Part shown: positions 8,160-15,236 of the stretch, in pieces | Layout: every line of letters starts with the position of its first letter | How positions within the stretch are numbered: the first letter of the stretch is position 1 | Origin: CAG-170 sp022779365 | GTDB taxonomy: Bacteria > Bacillota > Clostridia > Oscillospirales > Oscillospiraceae | NCBI GenBank assembly: GCA_022779365.1 | Contig: JALFSI010000009.1 | Location: 1-17,677 of the forward strand | DNA length: 17,677 bases | Direction: 5' to 3' | Made by a program: the position numbers and the translations under genes | Notes under the pieces: generated by a model | What the model was told of the DNA's origin: nothing | The model's input: the letters and a program-made list of their open reading frames with translations, nothing else | Databases searched by the model: none

Positions 8160-9148
8160 TTCCGCTCCTCCCCGTTTTGCAGCGCGCAGCCGACTGCCTT
8201 TGCGAATACCCACGCCGACTCCCGCACGCCGCCGGGCAGCTCCCGCACGGGTGCGATGGGCAGATTTACCATCTGCACGATGGCGTCCACCAGCGGCTCG
8301 ATCGCCGCGCCGCCGCCGCACAGGTATGCCTGCGTGATGGTCTCGTCGCGGTGGTTGTAGTTATAAAAGTTCACGGCCTTGGTGATCTCCGCCGCCATCC
8401 GCCCGTACAGCTCCGCCGCAGCCGGGTCGTGCACGGCGTTTTCGTAGTCGCCCAGCAGATATTCCTGCGCCAGATGCTCGTCCACGCCCCGCGCCTGCGC
8501 CAGCGCGCGCACCACGTCGCCGATGCCCAGCTCCGCCACGCGCTGCGCGGTAAATTCCCCGCGCCGCAGCACATATACGCGGATCGCGCCGTGTCCGAGG
8601 TCGATGATGCAGCAGGTGTCCGGCGCGTCGGCGGCGCGCACGAGCGCGGCATAGGCGCTTGCCGCCGGCATGGCGAACTTCAGCCGGAGGCCCGCGCGGT
8701 GCAGCATGGCGCGGTAGCGCTCAATGGTAGACCGCAGCGCCGCGCAGGCAAACAGCCGCATCTGGCGCACCGTGCCGCTCTCATCGCGCACCAGCTCCTG
8801 CACGGAGTAGTCGAACACATACTGCCCCTTTTCCTCGCGCAGGTAGTCCTTAAACTCAAACGGCAGATTGTAGGCAAGCTGCGCGTCGGTCATCGGCGGC
8901 AGCTCGCACAGGCGCGTAAACACCGCAGACCCCGGCAGCGCGATCGCCGCCGCGCCGCGCGGAATGCCGTTTTCCTTTGCCGTCTGTTTGAGAAAGTCCG
9001 CCATGGCGTCCATGGCGCGAATTTCGCCGTTTTCCACCAGCCCGTCCGGCAGCGGCGCGGCGACGGCTTTTTTAACGCTTTTCCCGGTGTACCAGACGAG
9101 CTTCGCCTGATACTGCCCGATGTCCAGCGCGATCAGATTTCCAGCCAT
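8156..9148 (-). CDS. pilM: PilM, actin-like cytoplasmic ATPase of the T4P alignment complex
   Basis: This 330-residue protein shows the actin/FtsA-like nucleotide-binding pattern: LIALDIGQYQAKLVW at the N-terminus (phosphate 1 loop), CIIDLGHGAIRVYVL near 179-195 (phosphate 2) and AYLCGGGAAIEPL near 271-283 (adenosine motif). Length and order of motifs match PilM. In characterised systems PilM sits in the cytoplasm, binds the N-terminus of PilN and relays the state of the extension ATPase to the membrane complex. The ATG at 9148 has GGAGG 5 bases upstream and lies 12 bp after the pilD stop; the stop overlaps pilN. An FtsA-type division protein is the only real alternative, and the pilus context rules against it. 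Confidence 0.92.
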   Translation of the reverse strand: MAGNLIALDIGQYQAKLVWYTGKSVKKAVAAPLPDGLVENGEIRAMDAMADFLKQTAKENGIPRGAAAIALPGSAVFTRLCELPPMTDAQLAYNLPFEFKDYLREEKGQYVFDYSVQELVRDESGTVRQMRLFACAALRSTIERYRAMLHRAGLRLKFAMPAASAYAALVRAADAPDTCCIIDLGHGAIRVYVLRRGEFTAQRVAELGIGDVVRALAQARGVDEHLAQEYLLGDYENAVHDPAAAELYGRMAAEITKAVNFYNYNHRDETITQAYLCGGGAAIEPLVDAIVQMVNLPIAPVRELPGGVRESAWVFAKAVGCALQNGEERK

Positions 9149-9160
9149 ACTGACCTCCGA

Positions 9161-9955
9161 CTAAAACAGGGATACATACGCCGCGATGACCGCATCGCCG
9201 GCGAGCATTGTGATGATGCCCGCCGCGCAGATGGACGGTCCCCACGGAAGAATTTTTGCGTTTTCCTGCTGCGCGCGGCGCTTTTGCGTTGCAAGCCCGA
9301 ACACGATGCCGAACACGCACGCCAGCAGCAGGCAGAGAAGATTTTTTGCCCAGCCGAGCCAGAGCCCCGTCACAAACAGCAGCTTTAAGTCGCCGCCGCC
9401 CATGGCTTCGATCTTTCTCAGCTTTTCATACAGCAGCACGAATGCCAAAAGACCGTCGCCCACGGCAAAGCCGCCCAGCAGCGCGTCCGGCAGTGTCACG
9501 CGCCAGTCCTCAAAAAAGAACCACACGACGCGCAGCCCGATCCCCGCCAGCACAAAACGGTCGGGGATGATATATCCCTCCAAATCCGCGAACGCACCGG
9601 CGAGCAGAACGCACGCCAGTGCCAACGCTCCGAGGGCTTGGAGCGATATATCGAATTTTAACACAATGAGCACGAACACCGCGCCCGTGACGGCCTCCGC
9701 CCACACATGGCGCGCGGATAATTTTGCCCCGCAGTGGCGGCAGCGCCCGCGGTGCGCCAAAAAGCTCACGATGGGCACAAGGTCGCGCGCCGTGAGCACA
9801 TGACCGCACACATCACAGTGCGACCGCCCGCGCAGCACGCTCTCGCCGTGGACGATGCGCCACGCCATGCAGTTCAGAAAGCTCCCCATACACGCGCCAA
9901 GGAGGAATGCGACTGAGCAGAAATAGACCGTAAAGCCGGGCGTTATGTACAGCAT
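9161..9955 (-). CDS. pilD: Prepilin peptidase / N-methyltransferase (PilD)
   Basis: This 264-residue polytopic membrane protein should cut the prepilin leader and methylate the new N-terminal residue. The N-terminal methyltransferase-type domain carries the zinc tetracysteine as CDVC (C47, C50) and CRHC (C72, C75). The two aspartates of the aspartic protease site are D124 in ADLEGYIIPD and D189 in the GxGD-like GGGDLKL. Several hydrophobic helices surround them, including a C-terminal pair. I placed the start at 9955, where MLYITPGF follows AGGAG at 7 bases spacing; a 14-residue upstream extension is polar and has no ribosome site. It follows the major pilin by 100 bp and precedes pilM by 12 bp. 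Substrates in this window are the pilin at 10056 and the giant modular pilin. Confidence 0.95.
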   Translation of the reverse strand: MLYITPGFTVYFCSVAFLLGACMGSFLNCMAWRIVHGESVLRGRSHCDVCGHVLTARDLVPIVSFLAHRGRCRHCGAKLSARHVWAEAVTGAVFVLIVLKFDISLQALGALALACVLLAGAFADLEGYIIPDRFVLAGIGLRVVWFFFEDWRVTLPDALLGGFAVGDGLLAFVLLYEKLRKIEAMGGGDLKLLFVTGLWLGWAKNLLCLLLACVFGIVFGLATQKRRAQQENAKILPWGPSICAAGIITMLAGDAVIAAYVSLF

Positions 9956-10055
9956 TCGCGCACTCCTTTCGCAATGATCGGACCGCAGGGGGCGCAACCC
10001 TCCGCCTCCGCGTCCCGTTCAGGTGTTTTGTATGGGTTGACCTGAGTTGGGTTAA

Positions 10056-10502
10056 TTATTTAACGCTGATTTCGATCTTGTTGTTATCGTAGCTGTAGGT
10101 GTAGAGGACCTTGTTGCCCTTTGCCCATGTGCCAGCGTCACCGACCGTAACGCCGCCAACAGTGGCTGCCGTTTTGTTGGTCGCCTTGCACTCATACGCA
10201 CCCGTCGGAGCTGTTGCATCTGCGCTGTCAACCTTAGAAACATTGCCGTCTGCAAGCAGATAGTAGTAAGCCTTTTCACCAGTAGCCTGCTCAACGTCAA
10301 AATCGCTGGTCAGGACAGTCGCCAGCGTGCTGGCATAGCCCGCGCGGATGTTGGCTTCGTCAGTGGCGATACGAGCCTTGTTCAGGGAGGCGTTGAAGGT
10401 GGGGATGGCGATGGCAACGAGGACGGCGATGATCGCGACAACGATCAGCATCTCCATCAGGGTGAAGCCTTTTTTATTCTTTTTCAGCAGCTTGGAAATC
10501 AT
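10056..10502 (-). CDS. pilA: Major type IV pilin
   Basis: This 148-residue prepilin has a short basic leader (MISKLLKKNKKG), cleavage G12/F13, Glu at mature position 5 (E17) and the classical FTLMEMLIVVAIIAVLVAIA helix. A Thr/Ala/Asn/Lys-rich globular domain follows and ends in a beta-strand-like TYSYDNNKIEISVK. The size fits a shaft subunit. Only one cysteine is present in the globular part, so no C-terminal disulfide loop as in many Gram-negative pilins is possible. The AAAGGAG ribosome site is well placed. Its G+C and codon use look milder and more A/T-rich than its neighbours, as expected for a highly expressed gene. It sits just after the structured intergenic region, so it may have its own promoter or a processed transcript. 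I use pilA as a role name, not as proof of orthology. Confidence 0.92.
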   Translation of the reverse strand: MISKLLKKNKKGFTLMEMLIVVAIIAVLVAIAIPTFNASLNKARIATDEANIRAGYASTLATVLTSDFDVEQATGEKAYYYLLADGNVSKVDSADATAPTGAYECKATNKTAATVGGVTVGDAGTWAKGNKVLYTYSYDNNKIEISVK

Positions 10503-10628
10503 GGTTCTTTCTCCTTTGTGTAATTTGTGTAAGGATATCTATGCAGCCGTCCGTGGGTTGCACCGGGCGGGAGACAACATAAAATAATAGGGAATCGCGA
10601 AGAATGAATAGGTTTGCGGCATCCAAAG

Positions 10629-10966
10629 GCTTCCCTTGGTGACCAAGGGAAGCTGTCGCCGAAGGCGACTGAAGGGATCAGAACGTTGCAAATTTGCAGA
10701 GCGCCCTCCCGCGGCGGTGCGGCAGAACGTACACCTTCTCATCCCTTCCGTCACGGCTTCGCCGTGCCACCGTCTCGCTGCGGCTCGGTCACGGCGTGGG
10801 TCTGACAGCCCACCGGGCTGTCATGGGGCACCACGCCGCCGCTTCGCTACCTTGGTCACCAAGGGGAGGCTTGGGTGCGGTGCAAACGCGCAATAGCTCA
10901 GAACGTACAGCGCTTCTCCTCATCCGGCGCTTCGCGCCACCTTCCCCTCAAGGGGAAGGCTTTTTT
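10629..10966. repeat. Composite palindrome-rich intergenic repeat splitting the pil cluster
   Basis: At least eight perfect hairpins are visible: GCTTCCCTTGGT-G-ACCAAGGGAAGC (10629-10653), GTCGCC-GAA-GGCGAC (10655-10669), TGCAAATTTGCA (10687-10698), CACGGC-TTC-GCCGTG (10752-10766), CGGCGTGG (10792-10799) pairing with CCACGCCG (10831-10838) around GACAGCCC-ACC-GGGCTGTC (10804-10822), CCTTGGT-C-ACCAAGG (10850-10864), GGCGC-TTC-GCGCC (10926-10938) and CCTTCCCCT-CA-AGGGGAAGG (10940-10959). The phrase CAGAACGT recurs at 10679, 10723 and 10899 and marks two or three fused units. Repeats with these CTTCCCTT/CCTTCCCC ends are, from memory, common between genes of gut Ruminococcaceae/Oscillospiraceae. 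RNA from pilC into the pilin gene would cross all of them. Confidence 0.85.
10940..10966 (+). terminator. Terminator-like hairpin with T-run at the edge of the composite repeat
   Basis: CCTTCCCCT (10940-10948), a CA loop and AGGGGAAGG (10951-10959) are followed by C and six T on the plus strand. In that direction it has the form of an intrinsic terminator, although no plus-strand gene lies upstream. On the minus strand, which carries the pil genes, no T-run follows the stem, so it should not stop pilC transcription fully. It is probably part of the repeat rather than a purpose-built terminator. Confidence 0.5.
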
Positions 10967-10985
10967 CTTTTCTGCCCGGGAGGGC

Positions 10986-12194
10986 TCACGCAATACTCCC
11001 ATACATCGTAAACATCGGCAGGTACACTGCCAGCAGCAGGATGACCGTAATGACCGCCAGGGCGATGGTGATGGCGGGTTCTAACAGCGACAGCAGGCGC
11101 TGCGTCTTGACCGACACCTCGTTGTCAAAATACTCGGCGATGACGTTCAGCGTCTGCTCCATGCTGCCGGCGCGCTCGCCCACACCCGTCATTTCGGTGA
11201 GCATCTGCGGGAAAACGCGCTCCTTTTCCATGCAGGCGGCGACGCCGCGCCCCTGCTCCACGCCGCTTTTCACGCGGCGCACCGCCTCGGACACGGCGGC
11301 GTTGGAGATCACGCCCGCCGTCACGTCCAGCGCCTTCACGATGGGCAGCCCCGCCGTGAGCATGGTGGACATGGTGGAGGCGAACTGCGCACTTGCGCGC
11401 ATTTGATGCAGCCCCCGCAGCGGCGAGCGCTTCAGCTTGCCCTCCGCGAGAAACAGCCGCCCCTGCGGTGTGCGGCGCAGGATCATCTTGCCGATCCAGA
11501 GCCCCAGCACGATGAGCACCAGCCCCCACCAGTAGTTCGTAAAGAAATTGGAAAACGCGATGAGACCCTTTGTAATGCCGGGCAGCTCCGTGCCCAGCTC
11601 CTCAAAGGTTTTTGTGAACATCGGCACGGCAACGGTCATGATGACCAGAAACACGATCGCCGCCACCACCAGCACCAGCGCCGGATACGTCAGGGCGCTG
11701 GCGAGCTTGGCTTTCGTTTTCGCGGATCTGTCGTAATAGGTATGCAGGCGCTCAAAGCACAGCTCCAGCGTGCCGGACTGCTCGCCGGCACGCACGGTCT
11801 CCAGAAACGTGACGGGCAGACCCCGCACGTTATTTTCAAAGCTCTGTGCCAGCGAATAGCCGCCGGACACGTCCTGCGCGACCTTGGTAAGCCCCCGCCG
11901 CAGCTCCTTGGTGCGCGTCTGCGCCGCGACCATCTCCACGCAGCGCACGATGGGCAGTCCCGAGGTCAGGATGATGGAAAATTGCGAGCAGATGACCGCC
12001 AGCTCTTTTTCTTTAATTTTATAGCCGCCGAGGACGGGATTTTTCTCCCGCGTCTCCGGCACAGGCTCGATCTTTGTGATGATGGCGCAGGTGCTGCGGA
12101 GCTGGGTCGCCGCCTCGTACTCGTTGTAGGCGTGAATGACGCCCGTGACCCGTACGCCGTCGGGCGAAACGCCCTTATACCGATATGTCGTCAA
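10986..12194 (-). CDS. pilC: PilC, T4P inner-membrane platform protein
   Basis: This 402-residue protein has the two T2SSF (GspF/PilC) domains. The first covers about residues 67-190 with SQFSIILTSGLPIVRCVEM, the second about 267-390 with ASTMSTMLTAGLPIVKALDV; both keep the paired GxxSGxL / GERAGSM-type turns. Membrane helices are near 169-191, 222-236 and 374-394. In T4P, PilC is the platform on which PilB and PilT act. The first codon is TTG at 12194 (TTG ACG ACA TAT), with AAGGAAGGG upstream; no in-frame ATG or GTG is better placed. It begins 27 bp after the pilT stop. The start codon type may lower its output relative to the ATPases. Confidence 0.95.
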   Translation of the reverse strand: MTTYRYKGVSPDGVRVTGVIHAYNEYEAATQLRSTCAIITKIEPVPETREKNPVLGGYKIKEKELAVICSQFSIILTSGLPIVRCVEMVAAQTRTKELRRGLTKVAQDVSGGYSLAQSFENNVRGLPVTFLETVRAGEQSGTLELCFERLHTYYDRSAKTKAKLASALTYPALVLVVAAIVFLVIMTVAVPMFTKTFEELGTELPGITKGLIAFSNFFTNYWWGLVLIVLGLWIGKMILRRTPQGRLFLAEGKLKRSPLRGLHQMRASAQFASTMSTMLTAGLPIVKALDVTAGVISNAAVSEAVRRVKSGVEQGRGVAACMEKERVFPQMLTEMTGVGERAGSMEQTLNVIAEYFDNEVSVKTQRLLSLLEPAITIALAVITVILLLAVYLPMFTMYGSIA

Positions 12195-12221
12195 ACGGTT
12201 CGCCCTTCCTTCATCTGCAAA

Positions 12222-13277
12222 TTACCAGCGCTGCTGGCTGCCAAAGCTCTCACGGTCGCGGCAGTAGGCGCGCGCGGTCTCCTCTGTGATCGCCCCGGCG
12301 CGCACCAGCTCGTGGAGCGCATTGTCCATCGTGATGCTGCCGCCCTGCGCGTTCATGGTGATAAAGCTCTCGATCTGCGGGGTCTTTCCCTCGCGGATGA
12401 GGTTGCGGATGGCGCTGTTCACCACCATCACCTCGCACGCCGCCACGCGCCCCTGCCCGCTCTTATGCGGCAGGAGCTGCTGCGAGAGCACGGCGCGCAG
12501 CGTGGTGGAGATCTGCAGCCGTGCCTGCCGCTGCCGCCCCTCGGGGAAGACGCTGAGCATACGGTCGATGGAGTCCGCCGCCGAATTGGTGTGGAGCGTG
12601 GCAAAGACGAGATGCCCCGTCTCCGCAGCGGTGAGCGCTGTTTCGATGGTATCGAGATCGCGCAGCTCGCCAATCAAGATCACGTCCGGGTCTTCGCGCA
12701 AGACGGCGCGCAGACCGCTGGCGTAGCTGCGGGTATCCGTGCCGATCTGCCGCTGGTTCACGATGCAGCGGTCGGGGGTGTAGACATATTCGATTGGGTC
12801 TTCGAGCGTGATGATATGCTCCGGGCGGGTGTGGTTGATGCGGTCGAGCAGTGCCGCGAGCGTGGTGGATTTACCAGAGCCCGTCTCGCCCGTGACCAGC
12901 ACGATGCCGCTGCGGTATTCGGCAAATTCCTGCACTACCGGCGGCAGCCCCAGCGATTCCAGCGCGGGGATGCCGTCCGCCAGCAGGCGAACAGCGGCGG
13001 ACACCGCGTCCTGCTGGCAAAACAGGTTCACACGCACGCGCACGCCGCATTCAAAGCCGCACGACAGGTCGCGCTCGCCGATCTCGCGCAGCGCCTCATA
13101 TTCCTCGCCCGCGAGCTGCTGCGCGTACTGCTCGCACTGCGCGCGCGTGAGCGGTTCATCGGTCAGGCGCTCCACGCGCCCGTCCACGCGGCACAAAAAC
13201 GGCAGCCCGCACACCATATGCACATCCGAGGCGCGGCGCTCGTGCGCCAGCGCGATGAGTTCGTTCCAACTAAGCAT
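12222..13277 (-). CDS. pilT: PilT, type IV pilus retraction ATPase
   Basis: This 351-residue hexameric secretion-type ATPase has the PilT hallmarks: Walker A GETGSGKST near residues 129-137, an Asp box with LEDPIEYVY, Walker B region DPDVILIGELRD near 193-204, the His box HLVFATLHTNSA and the C-terminal AIRNLIREGK motif (near 288) that separates PilT from PilB. It lacks the zinc cysteines and long N-terminal domain of PilB. I put the start at 13277 (MLSWNEL), where AAGGAG sits 5 bases upstream; a 12-residue extension from a TTG at 13313 has no ribosome site. It follows pilB by 54 bp. Its presence predicts retractable pili, hence possible twitching or retraction-linked adhesion or DNA uptake. 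Confidence 0.95.
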   Translation of the reverse strand: MLSWNELIALAHERRASDVHMVCGLPFLCRVDGRVERLTDEPLTRAQCEQYAQQLAGEEYEALREIGERDLSCGFECGVRVRVNLFCQQDAVSAAVRLLADGIPALESLGLPPVVQEFAEYRSGIVLVTGETGSGKSTTLAALLDRINHTRPEHIITLEDPIEYVYTPDRCIVNQRQIGTDTRSYASGLRAVLREDPDVILIGELRDLDTIETALTAAETGHLVFATLHTNSAADSIDRMLSVFPEGRQRQARLQISTTLRAVLSQQLLPHKSGQGRVAACEVMVVNSAIRNLIREGKTPQIESFITMNAQGGSITMDNALHELVRAGAITEETARAYCRDRESFGSQQRW

Positions 13278-13290
13278 AGCCGCTCCTTCA

Positions 13291-13330
13291 GTAACCGTTG
13301 ATTCAATCGACAAGCGTCACCGGCGGTTAC
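13291..13330 (-). promoter_or_regulatory. Inverted repeats between pilB and pilT with mutually exclusive pairings
   Basis: GTAACCG (13291-13297) and CGGTTAC (13324-13330) can form a 7-bp stem directly upstream of the pilT ribosome site. The same right arm can instead pair with GTCACCG (13316-13322) with one mismatch, making a compact hairpin. The two foldings exclude each other. They may influence RNA processing or pilT translation relative to pilB; no regulator or ligand is apparent. Confidence 0.35.
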
Positions 13331-13331
13331 T

Positions 13332-15026
13332 CTACTCTGCCGCCGAGTTGATGGCGCGCGCCGCCTCCGCCGCGCTCACCTCGCCGCGCAGGACAAGCTC
13401 CCGGCAGCGCCCGCGCAGCGTTTCAAAATTCGTCTGCCGCGCGGCGGCATACAGCTCGTCATAGCGCGCGCCCTCGGCGATCATACGCCGCAGGCGCGCG
13501 TCCACAGTCAGAATTTCAAACACGGCGCGGCGTCCGCTCGTGCCGGTGTGATAGCATTCCTCGCAGCCTGCGCCGCGGTAAAACTCCACGTCCGCGTCCT
13601 CCGGCAGCCCCAGAAGCTCCAGCTCATCCGCCTCCGGGCGGTAGGCGGTCTTGCAGTGCGGGCAGATGCGCCGCACGAGCCGCTGCGAAATGACGCCGCG
13701 CAGCGCGTTTGCGATCAGATACGGCTCAACACCAATATCCAGCAGGCGGTCCACCGCCGCCACCGCGTCGTTCGTGTGGAGCGTGGAGAGGACAAGATGC
13801 CCCGTGATGGCGGCGCGGATGGCGATCGCGCCCGTCTCGCCGTCCCGAATTTCGCCCACGGCGATGATGTCGGGGTCCTGACGCAGGATCGCGCGCAGAC
13901 CGGCGGCAAACGTCATGCCGGTCTTTTCGTTGATCTGGCACTGGTTCACGCCCGGGATGTCATACTCCACCGGGTCTTCCAGCGACATGATGTTCGTCTG
14001 CTCGGAGCACAGCTCCTTGAGCATGGCGCACAGCGTGGTGGATTTGCCTGAGCCGGTCGGACCGACCAGCAGGATCACGCCGCTGGTGTTTTTCAGCAGC
14101 GCGCTATATTTTGTAAGATCGTCGCCCTCCAGACCGATGGTGCGGCTGGTGATGTGCTGCTGCGACTTATCGAGCAGCCGCAGCACGAGCTTTTCGCCGT
14201 AGACCGTGGGCATGGACGAGATACGCAGGTCGATCTCCCGCCCCTTGACGCGCACCATCGCGCGCCCGTCCTGCGGGATCTTGCGCTCGGCGATGTTCAT
14301 GCCGCCCATGACCTTGAGGCGGGAAATGACTGTCGCCTGCAAATTCGTCGGAACGGTCAGCACGCGGCGCAGAAGCCCGTCCACGCGCATCCGCACGACC
14401 AGCTCGTCCGCCTGCGGCTCTAAGTGAATATCGCTTGCGCGCTCGTGCACGGCGCGCTCGATGACGGAGTTTACAAAGCGGATGGTCGGCGCGGCGTCCG
14501 CGCCGGTATCGGCGGTATGCGCCATCTGCGCGGGGACAATATCGCCGGACGTTTCGCCCGCCTCGCGCTTCATCTCCTCCATAGCGCGGACCGTGCCCTC
14601 GCTGCCGTACAGCGTGGCGATCGCCTGCTCCACGGCTTTGCGCGTGGCGATCATCGGCACGACCTGCTTATGGCTGACGGCTTTCAGCTCTTCCTGCGCG
14701 AGGAAGTTCAGCGGGTCGCTCATAGCGACGAACAGCTCGTCGCGGACGAGCTTGACCGGCACGACCGAATACTTTTTTGCGACGGCGCGCGGGACGTATT
14801 TTGTCAGCTCCACGGGGATGGACACAGCGGTCAGATCGACAAAATCCACGCCGAGCTGCATTTGCAGCGCGTCGATGAGCTGCCGCTCGGTGATCGTGCC
14901 GTTTTCGATGAGCACGTCGCCCAGACGCTCGCCGGTCTGCTTTTGCAGGGTCAGCGCGTCGTCAAGCTGCTGCCTCGTGATCGTCCCGGCGGCGATCAGC
15001 AGATCGCCCAACCGCATATATGCCAT
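13332..15026 (-). CDS. pilB: PilB, type IV pilus extension ATPase with N-terminal MshEN c-di-GMP-binding domain
   Basis: This 564-residue GspE/PilB-type ATPase drives pilin polymerisation. Residues 5-28 and 34-57 form two 24-residue MshEN motifs separated by exactly five residues (KQTGE). Each has the RLGDxLIxxGTIT...L..AL..Q pattern known to bind c-di-GMP in MshE and related PilB proteins. The ATPase core has Walker A GPTGSGKST (about 322-330), the Asp box EDPVEYDIPG, Walker B DPDIIAVGEIRD (about 378-390), a His box (GHLVLSTLHTND) and the zinc tetracysteine as CPHC (near 454) and CEEC (near 488). I chose the ATG at 15026 because GGAGG lies 7 bases upstream; a 20-residue extension would reach into the promoter. 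It is the first gene of the pil cluster. The c-di-GMP link is strengthened by the EAL gene just upstream. Confidence 0.96.
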   Translation of the reverse strand: MAYMRLGDLLIAAGTITRQQLDDALTLQKQTGERLGDVLIENGTITERQLIDALQMQLGVDFVDLTAVSIPVELTKYVPRAVAKKYSVVPVKLVRDELFVAMSDPLNFLAQEELKAVSHKQVVPMIATRKAVEQAIATLYGSEGTVRAMEEMKREAGETSGDIVPAQMAHTADTGADAAPTIRFVNSVIERAVHERASDIHLEPQADELVVRMRVDGLLRRVLTVPTNLQATVISRLKVMGGMNIAERKIPQDGRAMVRVKGREIDLRISSMPTVYGEKLVLRLLDKSQQHITSRTIGLEGDDLTKYSALLKNTSGVILLVGPTGSGKSTTLCAMLKELCSEQTNIMSLEDPVEYDIPGVNQCQINEKTGMTFAAGLRAILRQDPDIIAVGEIRDGETGAIAIRAAITGHLVLSTLHTNDAVAAVDRLLDIGVEPYLIANALRGVISQRLVRRICPHCKTAYRPEADELELLGLPEDADVEFYRGAGCEECYHTGTSGRRAVFEILTVDARLRRMIAEGARYDELYAAARQTNFETLRGRCRELVLRGEVSAAEAARAINSAAE

Positions 15027-15070
15027 ATCGCCGCCTCCAATATAATTCCTAAGTATGACATGCGCCCCTA

Positions 15071-15099
15071 TATATACCATATTCAAAACGATTTTTCAA
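15071..15099 (-). promoter_or_regulatory. Sigma-A-type promoter of the pil operon
   Basis: On the minus strand TTGAAA (15094-15099) is followed by exactly 17 bases and TATATA (15071-15076), with TGG immediately before the -10 as an extended -10 element. Transcription would start near 15064, leaving a leader of about 38 bases before the pilB ATG. The surrounding DNA is strikingly A/T-rich against the G+C-rich genes. No riboswitch-sized leader is present. Confidence 0.7.
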
Positions 15100-15181
15100 C
15101 AATAATTCGTCTTTTTAAGTAAAAAATTCATAATTTGTACTTATATTTCCCAAAAAGTTGTATTTCCTGTACGTTTTGAAC

Positions 15182-15221
15182 AAAAAGCGCCGCACGAAAA
15201 TCGTTTCGTGCGGCGTTTTTT
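15182..15221 (-). terminator. Rho-independent terminator after the EAL gene (bidirectional form)
   Basis: CGCCGCACGAAA (15188-15199), a four-base loop and TTTCGTGCGGCG (15204-15215) make a perfect 12-bp stem. On the minus strand it is followed by C and five T; on the plus strand by six T. It begins 15 bp after the EAL gene's stop codon and separates that gene from the pil promoter. Confidence 0.9.
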
Positions 15222-15236
15222 ACGGGAATATATTCT

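Larger units (their letters stand above)
10503..10985. other. 483-bp gene-free region between pilC and the pilin gene
   Basis: No coding sequence is supported here. The part next to the pilin (10503-10620) is a possible leader: on the minus strand it holds a TATTAT hexamer (10584-10589) that could be a -10 box, but no good -35 sequence lies 15-18 bases upstream, so I do not call a promoter. The rest (10629-10966) is the composite palindromic repeat listed separately. Short open frames on the plus strand across it are Arg/Ser/Pro-rich and look accidental. Confidence 0.7.

Noticed and set aside
10584..10589. TATTAT as the -10 box of a pilin promoter
   Set aside because: No acceptable -35 hexamer at 15-18 bases spacing and no extended -10, so it stays a possibility only.
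11403..13301. Plus-strand open frame of 632 codons opposite pilT and pilC
   Set aside because: Antisense of two well recognised genes; composition is typical of shadow frames in G+C-rich DNA.
15027..15070. c-di-GMP riboswitch in the leader of pilB
   Set aside because: The leader is only about 38 bases and lacks the GEMM core; the gene-free region before the pilin also shows no such core.
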